NCBI RefSeq assembly: GCF_000017545.1
Contig: NC_009718.1
Location: 806,001-870,000, forward strand
DNA: 64,000 nt
Source of the DNA: Fervidobacterium nodosum Rt17-B1
GTDB taxonomy: Bacteria > Thermotogota > Thermotogae > Thermotogales > Fervidobacteriaceae
Reading direction: 5' to 3'
The translations under genes were made by a program, and so were the position numbers. This document shows positions 38,257 through 48,625 of this stretch, in pieces (position 1 is the first letter of the stretch; each line of letters begins with the position of its first letter). The notes under the pieces are model-generated. The model saw nothing but the letters and a program-made list of their open reading frames with translations, was not told the origin of the DNA and ran no database searches.

Positions 38257-38817
38257 TTGAAAAAATTTATCCCTGAAAAAATTCACTACATGCCATCAAA
38301 AAAGATTTTCTTAGCTCGTGCTGGTGCAAGGTACTCTATTACAGTTTCTGATGAAAATTTTATGGATATAGTCAATAAAATATACCTTACCGGTCTTGAA
38401 TGTGTTGAGCCTGTAGTATACTGGAATATTTTCGATAAGTCAAATATACCACAAGAAGCGATACCAGGAAAGTACAATGAGTTTGAAAAGTTTGTTATAT
38501 TTGTATCTACCCTGGGTCATAAATTAGACGAATGCATAGATAATATTTCAAAAGATTCCACATTACATAGTATGTTGCTGGATGCCTGGGGTTCGGAAGC
38601 TCTTGAAACTTTGAACGATAATTTTCAGAATATTTTGAGCGAAAATTACTCAATAAAAACTCAATCACGCTTTTCGCCGGGTTACGGTGATTTGCATATT
38701 TCAATTAACAAACTGTATGTTCAGCTACTTGGAATAGATGACGAAATAGCTGTATTGGATACAGGTATAATGATTCCAAGAAAGACAACTTCCTGCATTT
38801 CACCTATAATAGATTAG
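38257..38817 (+). CDS. Stand-alone MetH reactivation (AdoMet-binding) domain
   Basis: 186 aa starting at TTG 38257 (GAAGGGGTGA 6 bases upstream). The C-terminal part 'RFSPGYGDLHISIN' and 'VLDTGIMIPRKTTSCIS' matches the AdoMet-binding reactivation domain at the C-terminus of cobalamin-dependent methionine synthase. In Thermotogales this domain is known as a separate protein. By family knowledge it reductively methylates inactive cob(II)alamin on MetH. The partner synthase (40274-42616) is 1.5 kb away, separated by the divergently transcribed metal-resistance pair. Confidence 0.88.
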   Translation: MKKFIPEKIHYMPSKKIFLARAGARYSITVSDENFMDIVNKIYLTGLECVEPVVYWNIFDKSNIPQEAIPGKYNEFEKFVIFVSTLGHKLDECIDNISKDSTLHSMLLDAWGSEALETLNDNFQNILSENYSIKTQSRFSPGYGDLHISINKLYVQLLGIDDEIAVLDTGIMIPRKTTSCISPIID

Positions 38818-38823
38818 TGAAAT

Positions 38824-39798
38824 TTACTTTTTGTGAGATATAACTCCACATTCCGGACATCCTTTGTATTCGAATTGTATAGTTGAATGGTAAATTTCCA
38901 TCTTACTTAATTCTTGTTCTATTTTTTTATATATTACCATACTTTGACTTACAGTAACATCTTCCTTGAGATTAATATGACCTTCAAAGAAATTTGTTTT
39001 GCCGTCCAAACTCCAAATGTGAACGTGGTGAACATTTTCTATTTCTGAGATATTCTCAAGTCTTTTGATTATTTCATCAACGTCTATATTATGTGGGGTT
39101 GACTGCATCAAAACATTCAGCGATTTGATAAGAATTTCAAATGATTCTTTACCGATGTATAGAGCAATAAATATTGTTAATATTGGATCGATTGTATAAA
39201 TATTCAAATACTTTATCAATATTGCGCCTAACACAACAGCAACCGATGAAAAGGCGTCTCCCAGCATGTGTAAATAAGCTGACTTAATGTTTATATCTTT
39301 CTCAGAGTGCCCCTTTAAAAAAATCATGCTGAGTATATTCGCAATCAATCCTATTGTACCAACTATAATAACTGTATCGGAATGCACAAACTCTGGTTTG
39401 ATTAACCTTAAAACAGCTTCTTTTATAAGTAATACGGTTATGACCATCAATGTGACTGAATTTACAAAAGCAGAGATTATCTTAGCTCGACCATAACCAA
39501 AAGTTTTACCCTTATTTGCGCCTCTTAACGATATTTTGTGAGCAAAGTAAGCAAGTATAATGGAAAGAGCATCACTAAGGTTGTGCATGGAATCGGAAAC
39601 TAACGCAAGACTTCCCGCTAACATTCCACCAATAAACTCGGCTAAAGTAATTCCAAAATTAAGTAATACAACATAGAACAATTTCTTTCCACTTAGATTT
39701 TCAATATCATTGAAATGTTCGTGAGCATGATGATCGTCATTTTCATGGTGTGAGTGAGGAATACTATGTTCATGATGAGAATAAAAATGATTAGACAT
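38824..39798 (-). CDS. Cation diffusion facilitator (Zn/Cd/Co exporter)
   Basis: 324 aa. A His-rich N-terminus (about residues 4-28, repeated H, HH and HEH) is followed by six membrane segments. The metal-site motifs are 'VSDSMHNLSDALSIILA' and 'LHMLGDAFSSVAV' (HxxxD). The cytoplasmic C-terminal domain contains 'VHHVHIWSLDGKT' and ends with CPECG. The protein exports divalent cations in exchange for protons. It lies 32 bases downstream of the ArsR-type repressor, as in metal-inducible units. Confidence 0.94.
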   Translation of the reverse strand: MSNHFYSHHEHSIPHSHHENDDHHAHEHFNDIENLSGKKLFYVVLLNFGITLAEFIGGMLAGSLALVSDSMHNLSDALSIILAYFAHKISLRGANKGKTFGYGRAKIISAFVNSVTLMVITVLLIKEAVLRLIKPEFVHSDTVIIVGTIGLIANILSMIFLKGHSEKDINIKSAYLHMLGDAFSSVAVVLGAILIKYLNIYTIDPILTIFIALYIGKESFEILIKSLNVLMQSTPHNIDVDEIIKRLENISEIENVHHVHIWSLDGKTNFFEGHINLKEDVTVSQSMVIYKKIEQELSKMEIYHSTIQFEYKGCPECGVISHKK

Positions 39799-39830
39799 AG
39801 TAAATCTCCTTTCTGTAATTTTATTTAATT

Positions 39831-40127
39831 CTATTTATGTTTTAAATGTTCTATAGCCTTGTTGATTATACCTTCCACATGTTCATCGTCGATAGAGTAA
39901 AACACATTCTTACCAGCCTTTTTGAATTTAACAATCCTTCCTTGCCTGAGTATCCTAAGTTGGTGTAATACCGCCGATTGTGACATATCTAAGTTTTTTG
40001 AAATTTGTGAAACATTCTTTTCCCCTTTAATAAGTTCTAAGATAATCTTAAGCCTTGTCGATTCGGAAAGTAAACCAAAGAAGTCAGATAATTTTAGAAG
40101 GTCATCTTCTGTAAACTCTGTAAACAT
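39831..40127 (-). CDS. ArsR/SmtB-family metal-sensing repressor
   Basis: 98 aa winged helix. The recognition region is 'ISKNLDMSQSAVLHQLRILRQ' in part (about residues 42-60). The last helix carries D-x-H-x10-H-x2-H (DEH ... EHLKH), which fits the alpha-5 zinc site of SmtB/CzrA (Asp, His, His, and a fourth ligand). I infer that zinc or a similar ion releases it from DNA. It precedes the CDF exporter, and palindromic sequences lie 27-65 bases upstream of its ATG. Confidence 0.92.
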   Translation of the reverse strand: MFTEFTEDDLLKLSDFFGLLSESTRLKIILELIKGEKNVSQISKNLDMSQSAVLHQLRILRQGRIVKFKKAGKNVFYSIDDEHVEGIINKAIEHLKHK

Positions 40128-40153
40128 TGCTACTCACCTCTTTTTTAAACAAT

Positions 40154-40192
40154 TGAATAATTATTCATATGTTCATATCAATGATATCATTG
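40154..40192. promoter_or_regulatory. Palindromic operator region of the arsR-exporter unit
   Basis: Two perfect 14-bp palindromes, TGAATAATTATTCA (40154-40167) and CAATGATATCATTG (40179-40192). Between them is ATTCATATGTTCAT, whose TGAA/TTCA half-sites resemble known SmtB/CzrA operators. Position, between arsR and the divergent metH, suggests repressor binding. Confidence 0.6.
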
Positions 40193-40273
40193 AATTTGAT
40201 ATTGTCAACATTTAAAATGGGAATATAATATATTAAAACCAAAAAATGAATTAAAGCAAAGGAGGTAACTTCA

Positions 40274-42616
40274 TTGACACGCAGTGAGTTTCATGTTCTT
40301 ATTTCCGAACGTGTGCTCTTCTTAGATGGTGCTTATGGCACTGAATTTTTTAAGCGAGGGTACATAAAGGGTAAAGAACCAATTGAAATATTGAATGTTA
40401 AAGCTCCGGAAAAGGTATTAGAGCTTCAAAGCGAGTATGTTAAAGCTGGTGTAGATTTTCTACTCACGAATACGTTCAGTGGTAATAGGCACAAATTAAA
40501 AAAACTTGGATACGAAAATTATTTTGAGCAGATAAATTCAGAAGCCGTTAGGATCGCTAAAGAAGCTGCTAAACATTCTGAAAAGAAGGTATATATATTA
40601 GGCGATATGTCTTCTGTTGGTGAGATGATTCAACCAATAGGCGATTTGGATTCAAAGTATGTTTATAACATATTCAAAGAACAAGCGAAAGTGCTTATAG
40701 AATCCGGTGTTGATGGGATAATAATTGAGACAATGAGCGATTTGAAGGAACTTAAACTCGCTTACTTGGCGGTAAGGGATGTTTCAGAAGATATCCCATT
40801 GTTCGTAAGTATGACGTTTGAAGAAAATAGCGTTGCTGTTACAGGGACAAGCTTAGAAGTATACGTTTCTTTGTTTAACGATCTTGATGTAGATGCGATT
40901 GGTATAAACTGTACATTAACGCCAGATAAGATGGTTCCTCTTGTAAAAAAGTTGTCTATCTTTTCAAAAAAGCCTATATTTGCCGAACCTAATGCTGGAA
41001 AGCCAACTCTATCAGCCGATGGACGGTTAATTTACAAAACTACGCCAGAAGAGTTCACAGTTTACATAGAAGATTATGTAGAACTTGGCGCAAATATCGT
41101 TGGCGGTTGTTGTGGTACAGGTCCTGACCATATTAGATATATGACAAAGCTTATAGGTGAAAGAAAACCTAAAGCACGGAAAACAGAAGAACTTAACGTG
41201 ATAACAAACAGAACATACATGGTTGAAGTCTCTCCGTTCCTCGTAATTGGTGAAAGGATAAACGCTGCCGCCAAAAAGAAGTTGCATGCTCAAATTAGAG
41301 AGTTTAATTTTGAAAATGTATTGAAATTGGCAAAGGACCAAGAAAAGGAAGGCGCACAAGTTCTTGATGTTAATTTAGGTTTGGAAAGTGTATTGAGTGA
41401 TGAACATTTTAGAAGAATTATTGTGGAACTAGACAGGATTGTAAGTCTTCCTTTATCTTTAGATATACAATTCAACGAATACCTCGAAGTTGCGTTGTTT
41501 GAATATCCAGGAAGGGCTATTATAAATTCAGCAAAAGCTATCAAGGAAGATTTGGATGCTAAGATACGGATGCTTAAAAGATACGGTGGAATATTGATTA
41601 TCCTTGCGATGGGAAAGGAAATACCAAATAGTCCTGAGGAGAGATACAAAACAGCGAAGGACGCTGTTGAATACGCAGAAAAGAATGGAATAGATCGTTC
41701 GAGAATCTTCGTCGATCCATTAGTTTTACCACTTGGGGCAAATCAAGATTACAATGTGACGCTTGAAACGATAAAGTTACTTAATAAGGAAGGTATCAAA
41801 ACAAGTATAGGGTTATCAAATTTCAGTTTTGGTATGCCAAATAGGGAACAACTCAACGCTTCTTTCTTGGCACTTGCAATGCACTACGGCTTGTCTGGAG
41901 CAATATTGAATACATCTGAAGTGACGACTGTAAACATACTAAGTGGAATGAAAAAGATACTAAAAAAAGAATCAACAAATGTAAGTGTAGAGGACGTAGA
42001 TAATGATTTGGCAAAATTACTTTTAGCTGGTGATGGTGTAAATGCTGAGAAACAAATAATGGCGTATCTTGATTCAATGAAACCAATAGAAGTAGCTCAA
42101 AATGTTCTTACAAAGTCGATGGAAGTAATAGGAAATCTTTACGCGCAAAATAAGATATTTTTACCACATTTGATATTAGCGGCTGAAACGGTAAAACCAA
42201 TATTTAATAAGCTATTGTCTATGATAGAAGAGAAAGATTCGGCAAAACTCGGAAGAGTTTTACTTGCAACTGTTGAAGGTGATATACACGATATAGGGAA
42301 GAAAATTGTTGCAACGGTGCTTGAAAGTGCAGGTTTTGAGGTTATAGATATAGGTAAAGACGTTCCTGCGAAAGCAATTCTCGAAAAAGTCAAAGAGTTT
42401 AACCCAGATATCGTTGGATTATCTGCTATGATGACAACAACTGTCGTACAAGTTGGTGAAGTTGTAAAAACACTAAGAAATAACGGTGTTACAGTACCTG
42501 TAATAGCCGGTGGTGCATCGATGAACGAAGATCTTGCCAAACGATTTGGCAGTTTGTATGCCAAAGACGCGCAACAAGCTGTCGAAATATGCAAAGAGTT
42601 AGTATCAAAGACTTAA
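40274..42616 (+). CDS. metH: Cobalamin-dependent methionine synthase lacking the reactivation domain
   Basis: 780 aa from TTG 40274 (GGAGG 8 bases upstream). Domains: homocysteine methyltransferase (about 1-295, zinc Cys in 'GINCT' and 'VGGCCGTGPDH'), pterin-binding barrel (about 320-575, starting 'VIGERINAAAKKK'), helical cap (about 585-655) and B12-binding Rossmann domain (about 660-780, 'GDIHDIGKKIVATVLESAGF' with the cobalt-ligating His). It transfers methyl from methyl-THF through cobalamin to homocysteine. The usual fourth, AdoMet-binding domain is absent here and is encoded at 38257-38817. The stop abuts the convergent gene with no gap. Confidence 0.95.
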   Translation: MTRSEFHVLISERVLFLDGAYGTEFFKRGYIKGKEPIEILNVKAPEKVLELQSEYVKAGVDFLLTNTFSGNRHKLKKLGYENYFEQINSEAVRIAKEAAKHSEKKVYILGDMSSVGEMIQPIGDLDSKYVYNIFKEQAKVLIESGVDGIIIETMSDLKELKLAYLAVRDVSEDIPLFVSMTFEENSVAVTGTSLEVYVSLFNDLDVDAIGINCTLTPDKMVPLVKKLSIFSKKPIFAEPNAGKPTLSADGRLIYKTTPEEFTVYIEDYVELGANIVGGCCGTGPDHIRYMTKLIGERKPKARKTEELNVITNRTYMVEVSPFLVIGERINAAAKKKLHAQIREFNFENVLKLAKDQEKEGAQVLDVNLGLESVLSDEHFRRIIVELDRIVSLPLSLDIQFNEYLEVALFEYPGRAIINSAKAIKEDLDAKIRMLKRYGGILIILAMGKEIPNSPEERYKTAKDAVEYAEKNGIDRSRIFVDPLVLPLGANQDYNVTLETIKLLNKEGIKTSIGLSNFSFGMPNREQLNASFLALAMHYGLSGAILNTSEVTTVNILSGMKKILKKESTNVSVEDVDNDLAKLLLAGDGVNAEKQIMAYLDSMKPIEVAQNVLTKSMEVIGNLYAQNKIFLPHLILAAETVKPIFNKLLSMIEEKDSAKLGRVLLATVEGDIHDIGKKIVATVLESAGFEVIDIGKDVPAKAILEKVKEFNPDIVGLSAMMTTTVVQVGEVVKTLRNNGVTVPVIAGGASMNEDLAKRFGSLYAKDAQQAVEICKELVSKT

Positions 42617-42982
42617 TCAAATTTTGTTACTCTGTCTATAATAATCAGTTAGTGCATCGAATAGTTCATCTAGCTCTCTTATTCTTCCTTCTTTAATTGG
42701 TCCTGGTAACGACGAATTCTGAACCATACGTCTCATTTGAAAATATCTGTAAGAAGCAGTTGAATACGAATCCTGCGGGGTAAGTCCAAAGACTTTAAAC
42801 GCTTTAATAATTTTTTCGTTTGGTAAGTCTGTTTTTACTTTGTAGTCTTTGTATAATTCTCTTTTTCTACCAACTTCTGTAGGTGATTCCGGAGAAGTCA
42901 GGAATCTTAACATTACAAATAAGGTATAGAACAAAAGCCCTATCGCAAATATTCTCAATATCATAAATATTATGAGAATCAT
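42617..42982 (-). CDS. Small membrane-anchored protein with J-like domain lacking HPD
   Basis: 121 aa from the ATG at 42982 (GGGAGGGAAG upstream); a longer frame upstream is not supported. One membrane segment (residues about 2-22) is followed by a charged linker and a domain of about 60 residues ('KAFKVFGLTPQDSYSTASYRYFQMRRMV', in part; 'RIRELDELFDALTDYYRQ') that follows the helix pattern of a DnaJ J-domain but has no HPD motif. Paralogous in layout to the next gene upstream. Function unknown. Convergent with metH, sharing no spacer. Confidence 0.68.
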   Translation of the reverse strand: MILIIFMILRIFAIGLLFYTLFVMLRFLTSPESPTEVGRKRELYKDYKVKTDLPNEKIIKAFKVFGLTPQDSYSTASYRYFQMRRMVQNSSLPGPIKEGRIRELDELFDALTDYYRQSNKI

Positions 42983-43030
42983 AAACTTCCCTCCCGATAC
43001 AATTATACACCAAATACGAAGCTTTTTAAT

Positions 43031-43068
43031 CAAAAGAGCGATGCAGATTTTTTAGCATCGCTCTTTTG
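43031..43068 (-). terminator. Hairpin between the two J-like genes
   Basis: A 13-bp stem AAAAGAGCGATGC / GCATCGCTCTTTT (43032-43044, 43055-43067). On the minus strand it is followed by only a short T-rich stretch, so it may be a partial terminator or an mRNA-end hairpin. Confidence 0.6.
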
Positions 43069-43089
43069 ATTATATATAAACTATGTTCA

Positions 43090-43608
43090 CTAAAAGTTCT
43101 TTGAGTAATAATCCGTGATGATTTCGTAAGCTTTATTCAATTCATCAAGTATTCTTTGTCTTTCATTTTCATCCATTTTTTTACTATTTATTTTTTTGAC
43201 CATTTCGTAGTACTTCTCGCTAACTTTTGTATAACTAACATCAGGTGATAAGCCAAGTATCATAAAGGCTTTTTGAATATCCAAACTCATTTCTGTTTTG
43301 TTCCGAGTTGTTTCCAGTTCTTGTGTTTCCTCGTAATTATTTTCTTCATTTTCTCTATACCTTTCTTCATTTATTTCTTGAGTACTCTGCTTAGAATTTT
43401 TTGCTACATTTTTTGCACCCTTTAGAACCGAAAATAATACTCTAAAAATAGCATAAATAACAAATATTTGGAAAAAAATAAAAATTAGAGAAAAAATGCC
43501 CGATAGAGCAAAAATTTCCTCAAAGGCTCCTAAAACAATAATGAAAAATATTATGAAGAAAAAACTAATAAAACAACCGACAACAAATTTTCCTGCTTTA
43601 TTTTCCAT
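43090..43608 (-). CDS. Membrane protein with C-terminal J-like domain lacking HPD
   Basis: 172 aa. Two hydrophobic segments (about residues 8-27 and 33-60) are followed by a highly charged, mostly Glu/Asn linker (about 70-105). The C-terminal domain 'DIQKAFMILGLSPDVSYTKV' to 'ELNKAYEIITDYYSKNF' has the helices of a J-domain without the HPD tripeptide. The closing 'ITDYYSKNF' parallels 'LTDYYRQSN' in the neighbouring gene, so the two are probably paralogues. Three bases follow the stop of the DUF3352-like gene, suggesting one transcript. Function unknown. Confidence 0.7.
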   Translation of the reverse strand: MENKAGKFVVGCFISFFFIIFFIIVLGAFEEIFALSGIFSLIFIFFQIFVIYAIFRVLFSVLKGAKNVAKNSKQSTQEINEERYRENEENNYEETQELETTRNKTEMSLDIQKAFMILGLSPDVSYTKVSEKYYEMVKKINSKKMDENERQRILDELNKAYEIITDYYSKNF

Positions 43609-43611
43609 AGA

Positions 43612-44835
43612 TTATTTAATCGTTCCTTTTTGAATGATTGATTCACCTTCGACATAGCTTACAAATGTTGCTGAGGACTTAACCTTCTTTCCTAACATAT
43701 TGTATACGAGTGGTTCAAAATTTATGAATATTCCGGCAAAGTATTTTGGATCGTAAAGCGATGTAAAGAATGTTCTATCACCAGGTTTGTATTTATTTGG
43801 AGCAACGGTGTACGTTATCATCCTATCATTTTTGATAAGTATATAACTTTCCATACCATTCTCAGCGGTAAGTACTCCATATCTATCTGAGCCTACTGTT
43901 ACATATTTTTTCACGTCAGCTGGCATCTTAAAACCTGTTCCAAAAACTACAGAATAAGCTGAAATATTCACATTTGAATTTTGATTATTCTGAGTATCTG
44001 TATTCATCATCTGTGAAAATGCTTGCCCAATATCTGCACATAGATACATTACGCCCGATGCTTGTAAGTTTGTTAAATTCAAAGTAGAAATAATGGCATC
44101 CAAAACGGATTTTTTAAGTGCTTCTGGTATGTTTCTGTTGACAAAGACTAGAAGGTCTCCACCCACGTTTTTATCGGCAAGTATATCGATTGGTTTATTG
44201 GAAGCTAATTCCTTTATTGCAGCTTTTGATTCCGCTGTTTTTGCATCTATTTTCTGGTAGAATGTCATCGCTGTTCCTTCAACTTTGAAATATCCGTAAC
44301 CTTCGAAAGCTTGTTTTCCATCAACTATATTTACATAAGTTACTCCCAAATTACCTTTGAGAACGTTCTGCAAGTTTGCAGGCACTTTTCCTCCACCTGT
44401 TTGAACGTCGGAAAGTACGAAATAATTATCGATGAATTTAACTTTTTTCAAGGTTTCTGCGTCAAGAAATGCTTCAAGAATTTTCTTCATCTTTGTTGAA
44501 CTTTTTACCGGTCCGAGAACTACAGTCATATTACCGTTATTATCAGTTGCTAAAAGCATTTCGCCCATGAAAAGATCAAAATCGTTCATCGTGTATTTCA
44601 TAGAAAGTAATTGTTGCTCAAGAATTCCTCTAACCAATGATTCAAGACCGATACCCGTGTCTGAGAGAAGTAATTGACCAGTGGGTGTTGTTTTGAAAGC
44701 ATCGTAAGCTTTTGCTAAATTTGGTATATAGACCAGCGTAGAGTAATCTTTTGGTAAAAATTTTAGTGCATCTGAGAATGAGAATACAAAAGCAAAAAAT
44801 ACAAGTGCTACAACTAAAATCTTCTTGTTCTTCAT
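43612..44835 (-). CDS. Secreted DUF3352-like protein
   Basis: 407 aa. Signal peptide at residues 1-21 ('KKILVVALVFFAFVFSFSDA'). The mature protein opens 'LKFLPKDYSTLVYIPNLAKAYDAF' (in part) and has the 'GQLLLSDTGIGLESL', 'LGPVKSSTKMKKILEAFL' and 'YFKVEGTAMTFYQKID' pattern of DUF3352-like extracytoplasmic proteins. Function unknown. It resembles, in opening and layout, the protein at 21210-22904. GGAGGTG lies upstream of the ATG; it follows the alanyl-tRNA editing gene by 32 bases. Confidence 0.75.
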   Translation of the reverse strand: MKNKKILVVALVFFAFVFSFSDALKFLPKDYSTLVYIPNLAKAYDAFKTTPTGQLLLSDTGIGLESLVRGILEQQLLSMKYTMNDFDLFMGEMLLATDNNGNMTVVLGPVKSSTKMKKILEAFLDAETLKKVKFIDNYFVLSDVQTGGGKVPANLQNVLKGNLGVTYVNIVDGKQAFEGYGYFKVEGTAMTFYQKIDAKTAESKAAIKELASNKPIDILADKNVGGDLLVFVNRNIPEALKKSVLDAIISTLNLTNLQASGVMYLCADIGQAFSQMMNTDTQNNQNSNVNISAYSVVFGTGFKMPADVKKYVTVGSDRYGVLTAENGMESYILIKNDRMITYTVAPNKYKPGDRTFFTSLYDPKYFAGIFINFEPLVYNMLGKKVKSSATFVSYVEGESIIQKGTIK

Positions 44836-44867
44836 CTTTTTACACCTCCAACTTTTTTTGAATAGTT

Positions 44868-45989
44868 TTAATCTTCTAATATTTTTTCAAAATCATCAAC
44901 TGATAATTTTTTATTATTCATATAGTTTCCAAAATCTTCTTTTCCACCACCTTTACCACCATAGTTCTCTACTAAAGCTTTTATAACATCTTTAACGTTA
45001 TGTTTCTTCGAAGCAATTATGTACTTTTCTCCATCGAAATAAACGAAAATAGCGTTACTCAAGTCTAATATTTTCCAAAGGAAATTACCAACCTCGTAAT
45101 AGCCTTCTAAATATATTAGACCTTCTTTTTGTAAATTTGTTGCAAGTAGTTTGGCATATTCTTCCGAAAGTTTCGACAATGTTAATGCCTGCTCACGTAC
45201 CTGATTAAGTAATTTTTGTGTCCTTAAGTTAAGTTCATCTATCGACGAGGTAAGTAATTTGGATAAATCTTTAAGCACAGAATTGTACTTTTGGAAATAT
45301 TTCAGAGCTCTCATTCCAGAAACAGCATAAACTCTTGTTAAATTACCTTTGACTTTCTCAGTGTCTATTATTTTAATCAATCCAACTTCCCCCGTGTAGT
45401 CTGTGTGGAATCCACCACAAGCTGATATGTCAAAATCACCTATTTTTATAAGCCTTACTTCTTCTTTTATTTTATCACTCAATTTTTTTCTAAGTGGATA
45501 AGTATTTGCACCGTTTACGTCTGTTATTATTTCTTCTATTTGTATATTAGATTGAATTATTTGATTAGAAAGTTCTTCAACTTCGTTTAACACATCTGGT
45601 TCGATATATGGAATATCTAAATCTATTGTTGAGTATTCCTCTCCCATGTGGAAACCTACTGTCTCGATCTCAGCTACATGTATAAATGCGGCAGATAGTA
45701 TATGCTGACCAGTGTGTTGCTGTGCGATATCTTTTCTTCTATTTTCGTCTATTTGCACTTCATAGATGCCTAATTCGATAGGTTTGTCTAGCTCATGAAT
45801 AATCCATTCTTCTGTTTCTTTTACACTTAAAACTTTTGCTCCGTTTATAAAGCCTCTATCACCTAGTTGTCCGCCCTTCCAATCAGGATAAAATGGTGAT
45901 ATTTTCGCGTAGGCATAATATTTTCCGTCTTTATTTTCAAATTTTTCTATATTTACTACGTTCCCAAGATACTTTCCAAGTATCTTCAA
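44868..45989 (-). CDS. Alanyl-tRNA editing protein (AlaX-L type, with DHHA1 domain)
   Basis: About 373 aa from TTG 45989 (GGAGG 9 bases upstream); a GTG at 45998 overlaps the gltX stop (GTGA) and is an alternative. The editing-site zinc motifs are 'QQHTGQHILSAAF' and 'DISACGGFHTDYTGEV', as in AlaX and the AlaRS editing domain. The C-terminal part is a DHHA1-like domain with 'ENYGGKGGGKEDFGNY'. It should hydrolyse Ser- or Gly-tRNA-Ala. No synthetase domain is present. It directly follows gltX. Confidence 0.9.
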   Translation of the reverse strand: MKILGKYLGNVVNIEKFENKDGKYYAYAKISPFYPDWKGGQLGDRGFINGAKVLSVKETEEWIIHELDKPIELGIYEVQIDENRRKDIAQQHTGQHILSAAFIHVAEIETVGFHMGEEYSTIDLDIPYIEPDVLNEVEELSNQIIQSNIQIEEIITDVNGANTYPLRKKLSDKIKEEVRLIKIGDFDISACGGFHTDYTGEVGLIKIIDTEKVKGNLTRVYAVSGMRALKYFQKYNSVLKDLSKLLTSSIDELNLRTQKLLNQVREQALTLSKLSEEYAKLLATNLQKEGLIYLEGYYEVGNFLWKILDLSNAIFVYFDGEKYIIASKKHNVKDVIKALVENYGGKGGGKEDFGNYMNNKKLSVDDFEKILED

Positions 45990-45994
45990 ATCAA

Positions 45995-47419
<1,425 letters not shown>

Positions 47420-47442
47420 TCAAAGTTTATCTTATTTACCAA

Positions 47443-48615
47443 TTATCTTCTTACAAAAACTACTGGTACATATAGCTCTTCTTCTGTTAACCCTCCGTGC
47501 ATTCCGTTCAATCTTTCTTCTCCGCCGCTGTAAAGATATGTAAAGGCATAGTTATCCTTTGCTACCATTATAACATCACCTATTCGATTATACAATTCTG
47601 GGTGAGCACGCCCTCTACCAAAAAGTCCCATCTCAACTGCTTCATTTGATGGTATAAATTCACTTTTTTCCGGAAAATTTTCCTCAAAGTATCTCTTGAG
47701 TAATTCAAAATTACTTTTTCTAGATAAATAGAAATACATCATTCGCATTTCACCGCCAGGTGGTGATGAAAGTAATCGGTTAAATGGATCCGTTGATTTG
47801 ATAAAATAATTATTGGCACTTGGTATTTGAATCATTCCGTGGTCTGATGTGATTACAAGTAACGTATCGTTTGGTAAATTCTCACTTGCAAATCTTTTCA
47901 ATTCCAAAAGTAACCTTTCCATCTCTATCTCGTAAGCCTCAGAATCCGGACCTTTTTTGTGACCAAGCCCATCTAAATAACCCCAGTATACGTATAATAA
48001 ACCTTTCCAATCTTCTGAAAGTCTTTTTTTCAAAGTTGCAAGTAAATCACCCATGTAAAAATAACTCATTATATGCCCATTCCTATGTATAAGATACGAC
48101 AAACCAGAGTTTGCTATCGTTGAGTGTGTTAACACTCCCCCGTAAAGCCCTTTATCTTTTAAGATATCAAAAACATTTTCTAATCTATGTATTCTCCTTT
48201 TTATTAACCCTGAAAAGATGCCACCTTCAACACCTGGATAAGAGTGTTCTATCATATTTGTTATAGCACCAATTTCGCGCAGGTACAAAATATACCCAAG
48301 AAGGCCATGTTCTTTGGGTGTACGCCCAGTAAACCAGCTTGTTACGGCCGCAACAGTTGTTGTTGGAAATACGCTTGAAGCTTTCAGAACATATTCATAC
48401 CCTATCTTTTTATTTATCTCATTAAATTTTTTGTATCCCATTCCATCGATTAAGAATATAATTACCTTATTTACATTGTTGAAAACCCCCTCGAAGGAGT
48501 TTTCGAGGGGGAATTCAGGATGAAACGCCTGACAATCGAATTTTTTTAGGAATGTCGAAACAAGATTAACAATTCCTCTTTCGTAATCTGGTAAAAGTTC
48601 CAAAATTTTAAACAC
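47443..48615 (-). CDS. Alkaline phosphatase-superfamily phosphodiesterase/nucleotide pyrophosphatase
   Basis: 390 aa. 'KVIIFLIDGMGYKKF' (metal Asp), nucleophile Thr in 'SVFPTTTVAAVTSW', 'YWGYLDGLGHKKGPDS' and 'LLVITSDHGMIQIP' are the metal and nucleophile motifs of type I phosphodiesterase/nucleotide pyrophosphatases. No signal peptide. The substrate is unknown; its place right after malG may hint at sugar-nucleotide or sugar-phosphate work, but this is inference. The GTG at 48615 overlaps its AGAGG site; TTG 48603 is an alternative. A terminator-like hairpin lies inside the gene at 48486-48511. Confidence 0.88.
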   Translation of the reverse strand: MFKILELLPDYERGIVNLVSTFLKKFDCQAFHPEFPLENSFEGVFNNVNKVIIFLIDGMGYKKFNEINKKIGYEYVLKASSVFPTTTVAAVTSWFTGRTPKEHGLLGYILYLREIGAITNMIEHSYPGVEGGIFSGLIKRRIHRLENVFDILKDKGLYGGVLTHSTIANSGLSYLIHRNGHIMSYFYMGDLLATLKKRLSEDWKGLLYVYWGYLDGLGHKKGPDSEAYEIEMERLLLELKRFASENLPNDTLLVITSDHGMIQIPSANNYFIKSTDPFNRLLSSPPGGEMRMMYFYLSRKSNFELLKRYFEENFPEKSEFIPSNEAVEMGLFGRGRAHPELYNRIGDVIMVAKDNYAFTYLYSGGEERLNGMHGGLTEEELYVPVVFVRR

Positions 48616-48625
48616 CTCTCATTTT

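Noticed and set aside
42139-42594. 151-codon frame opposite metH
   Set aside because: Lies wholly antisense to the B12-binding domain; Ser/Thr-rich composition is a by-product of the opposite strand.
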